This document shows positions 22,369 to 30,565 of a DNA stretch of 64,000 nucleotides, piece after piece. How positions within the stretch are numbered: the first letter of the stretch is position 1; each line of letters opens with the position of its first letter. The notes under the pieces were generated by a model that searched no databases, had not been told where the DNA came from, and worked only from the letters and a program-made list of their open reading frames with translations. A program made the position numbers and the translations under genes. Location: NCBI GenBank assembly GCA_963733135.1, contig CAVTBX010000004.1, positions 62,001-126,000 of the forward strand, given 5' to 3'. The stretch is from CAVTBX01 sp963733135 (lineage in GTDB: Bacteria > Actinomycetota > Thermoleophilia > Gaiellales > Gaiellaceae).

Positions 22369-22375
22369 CCGGCAC

Positions 22376-24478
22376 CTGAGCACGGTCGCCGAACAGCCGC
22401 TCCATCGCGCGCTCGGACTGACGGACGGGGAACACGAACGTATCTGCGACCTGCTCGAGCGGGAGCCCAATCCGTTCGAGCTGGCCGTCTTCTCGCTCCT
22501 CTGGTCTGAGCATTGCGGCTACAAGCACTCGTCTCTCCTTCTGCGGCGTTTCCCGACCGAGGGCACTCGCGTTCTCCAGGGACCCGGTGAGAACGCCGGC
22601 GTCGTCGACCTCGGCGGCGGCGAGGCGGTCGCCTTCAAGGTCGAGAGCCACAACCATCCCTCGGCGGTCGAGCCCTTCCAGGGCGCCGCCACCGGCGTCG
22701 GCGGGATCCTCCGCGACATCATCGCGATGGGCGCCCGGCCGGTCGCGCTTCTCGACGGCCTGCGCTTCGGCGCGCCTGACCACGCCTTCTCGCGCGCAGT
22801 GGCGGGGATCGGCGGCTACGGCAACTCGGTCGGCGTGCCGACCGTGGGCGGCGAATGCGTCTTCGACGAGGCGTACGCCGAGAACCCGCTCGTCAATGCG
22901 ATGTGCGTCGGACTCCTGCCGAGCGAACGCGTCACGCGGGCGAGCGCGACCGGGGTCGGCAACCTGATCGTCCTCTACGGCGCGACCACAGGCCGCGACG
23001 GCATCGGCGGCGCGAGCGTCCTCGCGAGCCAGGAGCTCTCGGACGAGGGCGAGGACAAGCGGCCGACTGTGCAGGTCGGTGACCCGTTCACGGGCAAGAA
23101 GCTCATCGAGGCGAGCCTCGAGCTCGTCGAGGGAGGCCTGGTGGCGTCGCTCCAGGACCTCGGCGCCGCCGGGCTCGCGTCGTCACTCGCCGAGATGGCG
23201 GGTAAGAGCGGCGCCGGCGTGGACGTCCACCTCGACCGAGTGCCTCTCCGCGAGCCGGACCTCGAGCCGCACGAGGTCATGATCTCCGAGAGCCAGGAGC
23301 GGATGGTCGCGGTCGTCGAGCCCGTGCGGCTCGAGCAGGTCGAGGCCGTCTGCCGGAAGTGGGAGCTCGCCTGCGCGACGATCGGCGAGGTCACCGACAC
23401 CGGCGAGCTTCGGTGCCTGTATGACGGCGACGTAGTCGGCGAGATCCCGGCTCGGCTCCTCACGGACGCGACACCGCGTTACCGCGTCGAGACGCGCCCT
23501 CGTGCGCTCGCCCGGCCGATCGAGCATCCGACGATCAGGCCGGACGCGGACGCGCTCCTTGCGCTTCTCGCTTCACCCAACGTCGCGAGTCGCCGGCCGA
23601 TCTTCAGGCGCTACGACCACCTCGTCGGCTCGCGCACCGTCCGGCGGCCGGGGCTCGACGCGGCCGTGCTTCGGCTGCGTCCTTCGCACCGCGGCCTCGC
23701 GGTCACGCTGGACGGGCCCGGCACCTCGGCGGGGCTGGATCCCCGGACGGCAGGGGCCTTGGCCGTGCTGGAGGCGGCCCGGAACGTCGCCTGCGCAGCC
23801 GGCGTTCCCCTCGCAATCACGAACTGCCTCAACTTCGGCAACCCGGAGAAGGCCGAGATGGCCTGGGAGCTCACCGAGGCGATCGAGGGCATGGCGCAGG
23901 CCTGCGAGGCTCTCGGCATCCCGGTGGTCTCCGGCAACGTGTCGCTGTACAACGAGACAGACGGACGACCGATCCCACCGACCCCTGTCGTCGGGTGTAT
24001 CGGCCTCGTCGAAGATGTGCGTGCGATCCCCGGTGAGTGGCGTGCGGGCGATGCCCTCCTCGTCGCAGGAACGGGCGAGCTCCGCCTCGACGGCTCCGAG
24101 TACCAGGCGATGTTCCTTGGGGGCGCGGCCGGCCGGCCGCCGCTCCTCGGCCTCCGGGCCGAGACGGCGCTCGTGCGCGCTCTCGCATCGCTCGCCCCCA
24201 GGCTCACGAGCGCGCACGATGCGGCCGAGGGCGGGCTCGCGGTCGCGCTCGTCGAGGCCGCCCTCTTCGCTGGGATCGGCGCACGCGTCGAGCTCCCGGA
24301 CGACGCCGTCGAGTGGTTCGGCGAGGGTGGCGGGCGTGCTGTGGTCTCGTGCGCGCCGCGGGACGTGGCGAGCCTCGACGCTGCACTCTTCCGGCGCGTC
24401 GGCACGGTCGGCGGGAATGAGATCCTGGGCGTGCCGCTCGCAGAGGCTCGGGCCGCCTACGAAGAAGGGCTGGGCTAA
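22376..24478 (+). CDS. purL: phosphoribosylformylglycinamidine synthase subunit PurL
   Basis: ATP-dependent FGAM synthase (small-type PurL, about 700 aa), fourth step of purine synthesis; it works with PurS and PurQ, which are not in the window. Landmarks: LLWSEHCGYKHS (catalytic His), FKVESHNHPSAVEPFQGAATGVGG, GIGGYGNSVGVPTVGGE, SLQDLGAAGLASSLAEMAGKS, and TNCLNFGNPEKAEMAWEL with VSGNVSLYNET in the second half. No ATG, GTG or TTG precedes the conserved N-terminus in frame. The CTG at 22376, 7 nt after TAGACT, is the most likely start. Confidence 0.93.
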   Translation: MSTVAEQPLHRALGLTDGEHERICDLLEREPNPFELAVFSLLWSEHCGYKHSSLLLRRFPTEGTRVLQGPGENAGVVDLGGGEAVAFKVESHNHPSAVEPFQGAATGVGGILRDIIAMGARPVALLDGLRFGAPDHAFSRAVAGIGGYGNSVGVPTVGGECVFDEAYAENPLVNAMCVGLLPSERVTRASATGVGNLIVLYGATTGRDGIGGASVLASQELSDEGEDKRPTVQVGDPFTGKKLIEASLELVEGGLVASLQDLGAAGLASSLAEMAGKSGAGVDVHLDRVPLREPDLEPHEVMISESQERMVAVVEPVRLEQVEAVCRKWELACATIGEVTDTGELRCLYDGDVVGEIPARLLTDATPRYRVETRPRALARPIEHPTIRPDADALLALLASPNVASRRPIFRRYDHLVGSRTVRRPGLDAAVLRLRPSHRGLAVTLDGPGTSAGLDPRTAGALAVLEAARNVACAAGVPLAITNCLNFGNPEKAEMAWELTEAIEGMAQACEALGIPVVSGNVSLYNETDGRPIPPTPVVGCIGLVEDVRAIPGEWRAGDALLVAGTGELRLDGSEYQAMFLGGAAGRPPLLGLRAETALVRALASLAPRLTSAHDAAEGGLAVALVEAALFAGIGARVELPDDAVEWFGEGGGRAVVSCAPRDVASLDAALFRRVGTVGGNEILGVPLAEARAAYEEGLG

Positions 24479-24483
24479 GAGCC

Positions 24484-25869
24484 GTGTGCGGCGTCCTCGG
24501 CATCCACGCGCCGGAGCGGGACGTCGCCAGGCTCGCCTACTTCGGGCTCTTCGCGCTCCAGCACCGCGGCCAGGAATCGGCCGGGATCGCAGTCGCAGAC
24601 GGCAAGCGCCTGACCGCCCTCCGCGACATGGGGCTCATCACCCAGGTGTTCAGCGAGGACAAGCTGAGCGGCTTGCGGGGCGACGCGGCAATCGCTCACT
24701 GCCGTTACTCCACCACCGGCTCGGCGAGCTGGGGGAACGCACAGCCCATCGTCCGTCACGGCCCGGCCCGGACGGTCGCGCTCGGGCATAACGGCAACCT
24801 GACGAACACCGCGGAGCTCCGCGAGGAGCTCAGATCGCACGGCGTGCGGCTCGGCTCGACCTCTGATACCGAGGTGATCGCGGCGCTCATCGCCCAGGAC
24901 GAGCGGCCTCTCGAGGAGGCGGTCGCGGCCACGATGCGGCGCATCCAGGGTGCGTTCTCGGCCGTACTCCTCTCGGAGGGGAAGCTGATCGGGTTTCGAG
25001 ACCCGAACGGCATCCGACCGCTCGTGCTCGGGCGGCTCGACGCGGATCCGGTGCTCGCATCCGAGACGTGCGCGCTCGACCTCCTCGGCGCCGAGCTCGA
25101 GCGTGAGATCGAGCCGGGCGAGATGGTCGTCGTCGACGAGGCCGGCGTCCACGCGCAGCGTGTGATCGAGGACGTGCCGGCGGGATCGCTCTGCATCTTC
25201 GAGTTCATCTACTTCGCGCGTCCCGACTCGACGATGCGCGGCGTCGAGCTACACGGCGCACGCGTGCGGATGGGCGAGCGGCTGGCGACCGAGGCGCCCG
25301 CCGAGGCGGATGTCGTCATGCCTATCCCGGACTCCGGGACGCCCGCCGCGATCGGCTTCGCACGCGAGAGCGGGATCCCGTTCTCGGAAGGGCTGATCAA
25401 GAACCGCTACGTCGGACGCACGTTCATCCAGCCCGACCAGGCGCTCCGCGAGCATGGGATCAAGACGAAGTTCAACCCGCTCGCCGAGGTGGCCGGGAAG
25501 CGCGTCGTGGTCGTGGACGACTCGATCGTGCGCGGTTCGACCACGCGCAAGATCGTCCGGATGCTCTTCGAGAGCGGCGCCACCGAGGTGCACGTGCGTG
25601 TGTCTTCGCCGCCGATCGTCTCACCGTGCTTCTACGGGATCGACATGGCGAGCGAGGGCGAGCTCCTCGGCGCCGGCCGGTCGGTGGATGAGATTCGCGA
25701 GCTGATCGGCGCGACGACGCTCGCTTACCTCTCCCTCGACGGCCTACAGGCCGCGACCCGCCGCCCCGAGGCGACCTTCTGCCGCGCGTGCCTGACGCGC
25801 CGCTATCCCACGGATATCCCGGAAGACCTCCGGCTGGCGAAGCTGCGCTTCGAGCCCGCGCGGGCCTAG
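24484..25869 (+). CDS. purF: amidophosphoribosyltransferase PurF
   Basis: First committed step of purine synthesis: PRPP plus glutamine to phosphoribosylamine. 461 aa with Cys2 as N-terminal nucleophile (MCGVLGIHAPE), so no propeptide of the B. subtilis kind. The glutaminase domain has FALQHRGQESAGIAV and GHNGNLTN. The PRTase domain has MPIPDSGTPAAIGFA, NRYVGRTFIQPDQ and the PRPP loop VVVVDDSIVRGSTT. Four cysteines near the C-terminus (SPCFYG, FCRACL) could ligate an Fe-S cluster. GTG start 5 nt after purL. Confidence 0.97.
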   Translation: MCGVLGIHAPERDVARLAYFGLFALQHRGQESAGIAVADGKRLTALRDMGLITQVFSEDKLSGLRGDAAIAHCRYSTTGSASWGNAQPIVRHGPARTVALGHNGNLTNTAELREELRSHGVRLGSTSDTEVIAALIAQDERPLEEAVAATMRRIQGAFSAVLLSEGKLIGFRDPNGIRPLVLGRLDADPVLASETCALDLLGAELEREIEPGEMVVVDEAGVHAQRVIEDVPAGSLCIFEFIYFARPDSTMRGVELHGARVRMGERLATEAPAEADVVMPIPDSGTPAAIGFARESGIPFSEGLIKNRYVGRTFIQPDQALREHGIKTKFNPLAEVAGKRVVVVDDSIVRGSTTRKIVRMLFESGATEVHVRVSSPPIVSPCFYGIDMASEGELLGAGRSVDEIRELIGATTLAYLSLDGLQAATRRPEATFCRACLTRRYPTDIPEDLRLAKLRFEPARA

Positions 25870-25907
25870 GCCCGTCCCGCTCGACTCGGCCGAAGTGGCC
25901 ACGACCC

Positions 25908-26071
25908 GGTGCCAGGCACGAAAGCTGGACTGAACCTGGATCTCCCTGCACGCAGGCAGATACGCCGGAAGCAGGCCATTGTCCCCAAGAGACGCATTCG
26001 GGTGCCAGGCACTGAGTTTCGAGCATTGTCCCCAAGAGACGCATTCGGGTGCCAGGCACTGAGTTTCGAGC
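25908..26071. repeat. GTGCCAGGCAC repeat region with two identical 47-bp tandem units
   Basis: Units 25978-26024 and 26025-26071 are identical. Each carries CCCCAAGAGACGCATTCG followed by GGTGCCAGGCACTGAGTTTC. A further GGTGCCAGGCAC lies at 25908-25919, and GGCACCGG occurs just after. The near-palindromic GTGCCAGGCAC core is the type of motif found in dispersed intergenic repeats. It occupies the gap between purF and the amidohydrolase. I see no gene inside. Confidence 0.85.
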
Positions 26072-26111
26072 ATCGATTCTCGAGGCACCGGCTTTCGGTG
26101 CGAGTGCGGGT

Positions 26112-26117
26112 TAGAGT
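26112..26117 (+). promoter_or_regulatory. -10 hexamer TAGAGT of the amidohydrolase-Rieske operon
   Basis: TAGAGT-CGTCCG-ATG, 6-nt spacing to 26124, predicted leaderless. Confidence 0.6.
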
Positions 26118-26123
26118 CGTCCG

Positions 26124-27215
26124 ATGGCGGCGAGCCGGCTGATCGACTGCGATGTGCACATCCTCGTCGAGGGCAGCGAGAGCTTCCTCGACCACGTCGA
26201 TCCCGGCCAGCGGGAGTGGTTTCGCGCCCAAGGGCCGACGTTCGGGCTGCCCGGCTACACCTGGGTTCACCCGAGCTCGTGGTTTCGTGACGACCTCGAG
26301 AGCCCGCCGGGCGGCTACCCGGCCTCGCGGGTCGAGGACGTCCTTCGCGAGGCTGTCGAGCCGTACGGCACCGAGATCGCCGTCTTGAACGGGGACGATG
26401 CGATCACGGTCTCGCTGATGGGAAGCGCGTACCGCGCGGCCGCCTTCGCACGCGCCCACAACGACTGGCTGCGTGAGCAGTGGCTCGACCGCGACCCGAG
26501 GCTGCGCGGATCGATCCTCGTCCCGGCGCAGGATCCCCTCGCCGCCGCCGAGGAGATTCGGCGCTGCTCCGCCGACGAGCGATTCCTCCATGTCCTCCTG
26601 GTGGGCGGCTCGGAGCGGCCCTATGGCGACCCGCGCTACCTCCCGATCTTCGAGGCCGCCGTGGAGTGCGGCCTTCCGGTCGCGATCCACTCCGGCGGAG
26701 AGGGAATCGGCATCGCCGCCCAACCCGGCGGCGCCGGCCCGCCGACCTTCTACATCGAGTGGCACACGCTCGGCTCAGCCGGGTCGATCATGGCCCATCT
26801 CGTCTCGCTCGTCGTCCACGGGATCTTCGAGCGGCTGCCCGACCTGCGCGTGCTCCTGCTCGAAGGAGGCGTCGCGTGGCTACCGGGAATCCTGTGGCGC
26901 CTCGACACGAACTGGCGCGGACTCCGGGCCGAGACGCCGTGGCTGGAGCGGCGGCCGAGCGAGGTCGTTCGGCAGCACATCCGCTTCACGACTCAGCCCC
27001 TCGAGCACACGGACGGCGACGACGAGCTCCTCTGGCGGATGCTCGAAGCCGCTGGAGCGCCCGAGCTCCTCGTCTACTCGTCCGACTACCCGCACTGGGA
27101 CTTCGACGAGCCGAGCCACGTCCTGCGACGACTCCCGGCCGACTGGCGCGACCAGGTCATGTGGGAGAACGCCGCGGCGCTCTACGGCTCGCGGCTCGGC
27201 CTCGTTCCGGCGTGA
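26124..27215 (+). CDS. amidohydrolase family protein (amidohydrolase 2 / ACMSD-like)
   Basis: A 363-aa TIM-barrel metal-dependent hydrolase or decarboxylase: LIDCDVHILV at the first strand (metal motif reduced to D-x-H), LPVAIHSGGEG with the barrel His, VHGIFERLPDLRVLLLEGG, and the C-terminal LLVYSSDYPHWDFDEP carrying the conserved Asp. Family members hydrolyse or decarboxylate cyclic and aromatic acids. It overlaps the Rieske ferredoxin gene in GTGA, which hints that the pair acts with an oxygenase, but none is adjacent. Exact substrate unknown. Confidence 0.88.
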   Translation: MAASRLIDCDVHILVEGSESFLDHVDPGQREWFRAQGPTFGLPGYTWVHPSSWFRDDLESPPGGYPASRVEDVLREAVEPYGTEIAVLNGDDAITVSLMGSAYRAAAFARAHNDWLREQWLDRDPRLRGSILVPAQDPLAAAEEIRRCSADERFLHVLLVGGSERPYGDPRYLPIFEAAVECGLPVAIHSGGEGIGIAAQPGGAGPPTFYIEWHTLGSAGSIMAHLVSLVVHGIFERLPDLRVLLLEGGVAWLPGILWRLDTNWRGLRAETPWLERRPSEVVRQHIRFTTQPLEHTDGDDELLWRMLEAAGAPELLVYSSDYPHWDFDEPSHVLRRLPADWRDQVMWENAAALYGSRLGLVPA

Positions 27216-27565
27216 GCGACTGGCACGAGGTCGCGGCGCTCGCGGACGTCGAGCGCGACGGCCGTGCGGTCACCCGCGTCGACGGGCGCGAGATCGGCGT
27301 CGTTCGCGATCCCGTAACCGGCGCGCTCCACGGGGTGCGGAACCGCTGCCCACACTCGGGCGCCCCGCTCTGCTTAGGCACAGTCATAGAGCGCTCGACC
27401 GGCCGTCCCGGTGAATACGAGGGCTCCGGCCGCCCAGTCCTCCGCTGCCCCTGGCACGGCTGGGAGTACGACCTCGAAACCGGCGGCTGCCTCGACGACG
27501 AGCGCATGCGAGCGGCCGTCTACCCGGTTCAGGTCGAGGGCGGGCGCGTCTTCGTGCAGGCGTAG
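27212..27565 (+). CDS. Rieske [2Fe-2S] ferredoxin-like protein
   Basis: A 117-aa single Rieske domain. Cluster ligands are C-x-H in NRCPHSGAPLC and C-x2-H in RCPWHGWEYDLETG, separated by about 30 residues, which is longer than usual because of an inserted loop (TVIERSTGRPGEYEGSG). It could be the ferredoxin of an oxygenase or a NirD-like electron carrier. The GTG start at 27212 overlaps the amidohydrolase stop by 4 bp. Confidence 0.88.
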   Translation: MSDWHEVAALADVERDGRAVTRVDGREIGVVRDPVTGALHGVRNRCPHSGAPLCLGTVIERSTGRPGEYEGSGRPVLRCPWHGWEYDLETGGCLDDERMRAAVYPVQVEGGRVFVQA

Positions 27566-27568
27566 GCT
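27563..27568 (+). promoter_or_regulatory. -10 hexamer TAGGCT of the MFS gene
   Basis: TAGGCT-CGCGGC-GTG, 6-nt spacing to 27575. Its TAG is also the Rieske gene's stop codon. Confidence 0.55.
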
Positions 27569-27574
27569 CGCGGC

Positions 27575-28738
27575 GTGCGCCGCCTCCTGCTCCTCGTCTC
27601 GGCGATCGTCCTCGTCGAGTCGGCGTTCTTCTCGGCCCTGGTGCCGCTGCTCCCGTACTACGAGGACGAGGTCGGGCTCTCGAAGCAGGGCGCCGGACTT
27701 CTGACGGCGATCTACGCGGCCGGGGCAATCGCCGGGGCGATCCCAGGTGGGGCGATCGCCGCACGGCTCGGCGTGAAGGCGGCCGTCCTTCTCGGGCTCG
27801 CCGTCATGATCGCTGCGAGCGTCGCGTTCGGGTTCGCAGACTCCGTCCTGACCCTCAACCTGGCGCGGTTCGCGCAGGGCGTCGGAAGCGCCCTCGCCTG
27901 GACAGGCGGGCTCGCGTGGCTGATCGCCGCGGCTCCGCGCGAGCGCCGCGGCGAGCTGATCGGAGTCGCGATGGGATCTGCGGTCGCCGGCGCCCTCGTC
28001 GGCCCGATACTCGGCTGGGTCGCGACCGAGGTCGGGACCGAGCCTGCCTTCGTCGCCGTAGCCGCGCTCGACGTCGGGCTCATGGCCTGGGCCTGGACGA
28101 CTCCCTCCTCGCGTCCGGAGGAGCCCCAGCGGCTTCGCGAGGTCCGCGCCGCGATCCACCAGCCGGCGGTGCTCCAGGGCTTCTGGTACGTGACCCTGGC
28201 GGCCCTGCTCCTAGGCGTCATCTCGGTTCTCGGGCCGCTCCGGCTCGACGAGCTCGGCTGGAGCGCCCTCGCGATCAGCATCGCGTTTCTCGTCTCGGCA
28301 GGAATCGAAGCTACCCTCGCGCCGATCCAGGGCCGCTGGTCCGATCGACGCGGTCCGGACGCGCCGGTCCGGGTCGGCCTCGTCGTGTCGATCGCGTGCG
28401 CGCTCGGGCTCATCCTCGTGGATGCCCGCTCCGCGTTCCTCGTCCTCGTCGTGCTCGCCGGGATCTCGTTCGGGTTCTTCTGGGTACCCGGCACGGCGAT
28501 CCTGTCGGAGGGAACCGAGCGCGCCGGGCTCGACCTTGCCTTCGGCGCCATGCTGCTGAACCTCGCCTGGGCGCCCGGCAACGTGATCGGAGCCGCAGCC
28601 GGCGGCGCGCTCGCCGACGTCATGGGCGACGCAGCCGTCTACCTGGCGGTGATCGCCCTGTGCGGCGTCACGCTCGCGGTGAGCTTGCGCCGGAGATTCG
28701 CGGCGGCGCCCCGTCCGTCAGGCGCGCCTGCCGAATGA
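27575..28738 (+). CDS. MFS transporter
   Basis: A 387-aa permease with 12 predicted helices: LLLVSAIVLVESAFFSALVP is helix 1, GLLTAIYAAGAIAGAIPGG precedes the loop 2-3 motif (ARLGVKAAVLLG), and the second half starts near FWYVTLAALLLGVISVLG. The pattern is that of small-molecule exporters of the DHA type, but substrate cannot be inferred. It starts at GTG 27575 immediately after the Rieske gene. Confidence 0.88.
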   Translation: MRRLLLLVSAIVLVESAFFSALVPLLPYYEDEVGLSKQGAGLLTAIYAAGAIAGAIPGGAIAARLGVKAAVLLGLAVMIAASVAFGFADSVLTLNLARFAQGVGSALAWTGGLAWLIAAAPRERRGELIGVAMGSAVAGALVGPILGWVATEVGTEPAFVAVAALDVGLMAWAWTTPSSRPEEPQRLREVRAAIHQPAVLQGFWYVTLAALLLGVISVLGPLRLDELGWSALAISIAFLVSAGIEATLAPIQGRWSDRRGPDAPVRVGLVVSIACALGLILVDARSAFLVLVVLAGISFGFFWVPGTAILSEGTERAGLDLAFGAMLLNLAWAPGNVIGAAAGGALADVMGDAAVYLAVIALCGVTLAVSLRRRFAAAPRPSGAPAE

Positions 28739-28817
28739 GGGTGGCCGCCGATTAGCCGACCGCTGCCGCGTCGTACAGCCTCCGCCCGGCAACAACTCGC
28801 CGGCGCAGAGCCCCGAG

Positions 28818-28823
28818 TATCGT
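28818..28823 (+). promoter_or_regulatory. -10 hexamer TATCGT of the lipoprotein gene
   Basis: TATCGT-CTCCCC-ATG, 6-nt spacing to 28830, predicted leaderless. Confidence 0.55.
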
Positions 28824-28829
28824 CTCCCC

Positions 28830-29387
28830 ATGCCCCGCACTTCCGCTTTTCTTGCACTGGCACTCGTCACCGTCGCAGCGGCCGGCTGTGGGGACGAGCC
28901 GGCCGGCGACGCTGCTGCGGAAGCCCCAGAGGCCGGGCCGGCGGTCGTGGAGGGGCTCGAGCGGACGACCAGGGTTCTCGACGACAATGCGCTCGCCGCC
29001 GACGCCCTCGAACCGGACGGGCTCTCCGATCTCCTCGACGAAGCCGGGTACGCGATCGGCCTCGAGGACGAGTACTCGGGACGAACCGACCTCTACGCGC
29101 ACGTGGTCTCGCGACAGCTCGAGTTCGAGGCGACCGACGGCGCGACGAGCTACCTCGAATGGCTTCGCCTGAACGCCGCAGACCTGCTCGGAACCGCCCG
29201 GCGAGCCGCGAGCATCGACGTCGGAGCCGACGGCTTCCTGACGCGGGACAAAGGGTGCGGCTGTCATTCCGACCTCCCGACCTACCTGGCTGCGTGGCGG
29301 GAAGGCAGCACCGTCCGCTCGCTCCTGGCCGACGGCCCCGGGGTCGACCGTGAGCGCTTCGTGGCGCTCGCGCGTGAGCTCGGCTGA
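28830..29387 (+). CDS. putative lipoprotein of unknown function
   Basis: A 185-aa exported protein: signal peptide with lipobox LVTVAAAGC (lipidated Cys about residue 20), an Asp/Glu/Ala-rich linker, then an alpha-helical domain (TTRVLDDNALAADALEPDGL, YLEWLRLNAADLLGTARRA). A KGCGCHSDLP segment near residue 150 has two Cys and a His that could bind a metal or form a disulfide. I do not recognise the family. Confidence 0.75.
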   Translation: MPRTSAFLALALVTVAAAGCGDEPAGDAAAEAPEAGPAVVEGLERTTRVLDDNALAADALEPDGLSDLLDEAGYAIGLEDEYSGRTDLYAHVVSRQLEFEATDGATSYLEWLRLNAADLLGTARRAASIDVGADGFLTRDKGCGCHSDLPTYLAAWREGSTVRSLLADGPGVDRERFVALARELG

Positions 29388-29401
29388 GAGAATCTCAACG
29401 C

Positions 29402-30565
29402 GTGAAGATCGCCGAGGGACTGGTCGAACTGACCGCCGAGCAGCGGGAGATCCGCGACGTCTGCCACGAGTTCGCGACTCGCGAGATCCGGCCCGCCTCG
29501 CGCGACGTCGACGAGGCCGACACGGAGATGCCGTGGGAGGTCTGGCGCAAGGCGGCCGAGGTCGGCATCACGACCTACATGCTCCCGGAGGACTACGGCG
29601 GGGGCGGCTCGACCGACGTGTTCACCCAGTGCCTGGTCTCAGAGGAGCTCTGCTGGGGCTGCTCCGGGCTCGGAAACCTGATCGGCTCGAACGGCTTCTT
29701 CGCGGAACCGCTTCTCGAGCTCGGCACAGACGAGCAGAAGCGCCGCTGGCTCGAGCCGATGTGCTCCGATCCGGGGATTCTGGGCGCCGTCGCGTCCACT
29801 GAGCCCGACGTGGGCTCGGACGCGGCCTCGATGGCGACGACTGCGACGCGAGCAGACGGCGGCTATCGCCTCCGCGGCCAGAAGGCGTGGGTCTCGAACG
29901 GCGGCATCGCCTCCTACTACGTCATCTTCGCGACGGTCGAGCCCGGGACACGCCATCGCGGCATCACCGCCTTCGTGGTCGAGAAGGACGACGAGGGCGT
30001 CGCGTTCGGGCAGCCGATGCGAAAGATGGGCCAGCGGGCGATCGTCAACACCGAGATCTTCCTCGAGGACGCCTTCGTCCCAGAGGATCGGCGGCTCGGC
30101 GACGAGGGGCAGGGCTTCTACGGGCTCATGCGGACGTTCGACCGCTCTCGCGTCATCCTCGGCGCAGCGGCCACCGGCCTCGCGCGGGCGGCCACCGAGT
30201 TCGCGCTCGAGTACGCGAAGGATCGCCAGCAGTTCGGCAAGCCGATCGCCGAGCACCAGGCGGTTGCCTTCAGGCTCGCCGACATGGCCACGCGGGTGGA
30301 GGCGTCTCGGCTCCTCGTCTGGAAGGCGGCGCGGAAGATGGACGCGGGCGACCCGGCGCCGCTCGAGGCCGCGATGGCCAAGCTCCACGCGTCCGAGACG
30401 GCCATGTTCTGCACCTGGGCGGCGGTCCAGACACTCGGCGGCTGGGGCTACTCCCGCGAGTACCTGCCGGAGAAGTGGATGCGCGACGCCAAGCTCGAGG
30501 AGATCGAGGAGGGAACGTCCGACATCCAGCGCCTGATCATCTCGCGCCAGCTCCTGCGCTCGTGA
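29402..30565 (+). CDS. acyl-CoA dehydrogenase
   Basis: A 387-aa FAD-dependent acyl-CoA dehydrogenase: GAVASTEPDVGSDAASMATT and GQKAWVSNGGIASYYVIFAT (FAD/substrate signature 1), DRQQFGKPIAEHQAVAFRLA, and the C-terminal QTLGGWGYSREYLPEKWMRD with EEIEEGTSDIQRLIISRQLL. The catalytic Glu is probably the first Glu of EEGTSDIQ. It forms a three-gene unit with the following acyl-CoA synthetase (GTGA overlap) and SDR, and feeds electrons to ETF. GTG start at 29402. Confidence 0.92.
   Translation: MKIAEGLVELTAEQREIRDVCHEFATREIRPASRDVDEADTEMPWEVWRKAAEVGITTYMLPEDYGGGGSTDVFTQCLVSEELCWGCSGLGNLIGSNGFFAEPLLELGTDEQKRRWLEPMCSDPGILGAVASTEPDVGSDAASMATTATRADGGYRLRGQKAWVSNGGIASYYVIFATVEPGTRHRGITAFVVEKDDEGVAFGQPMRKMGQRAIVNTEIFLEDAFVPEDRRLGDEGQGFYGLMRTFDRSRVILGAAATGLARAATEFALEYAKDRQQFGKPIAEHQAVAFRLADMATRVEASRLLVWKAARKMDAGDPAPLEAAMAKLHASETAMFCTWAAVQTLGGWGYSREYLPEKWMRDAKLEEIEEGTSDIQRLIISRQLLRS

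Noticed and set aside
21608..22375. A plus-strand frame extending PurL about 250 codons upstream through the EamA gene and array R2
   Set aside because: The extension is antisense to a convincing transporter and translates the hairpin array. PurL homology begins at 22376.
25978..26071. Tandem repeat as a CRISPR array
   Set aside because: The two 47-bp units are contiguous with no spacers, and there are no cas genes.
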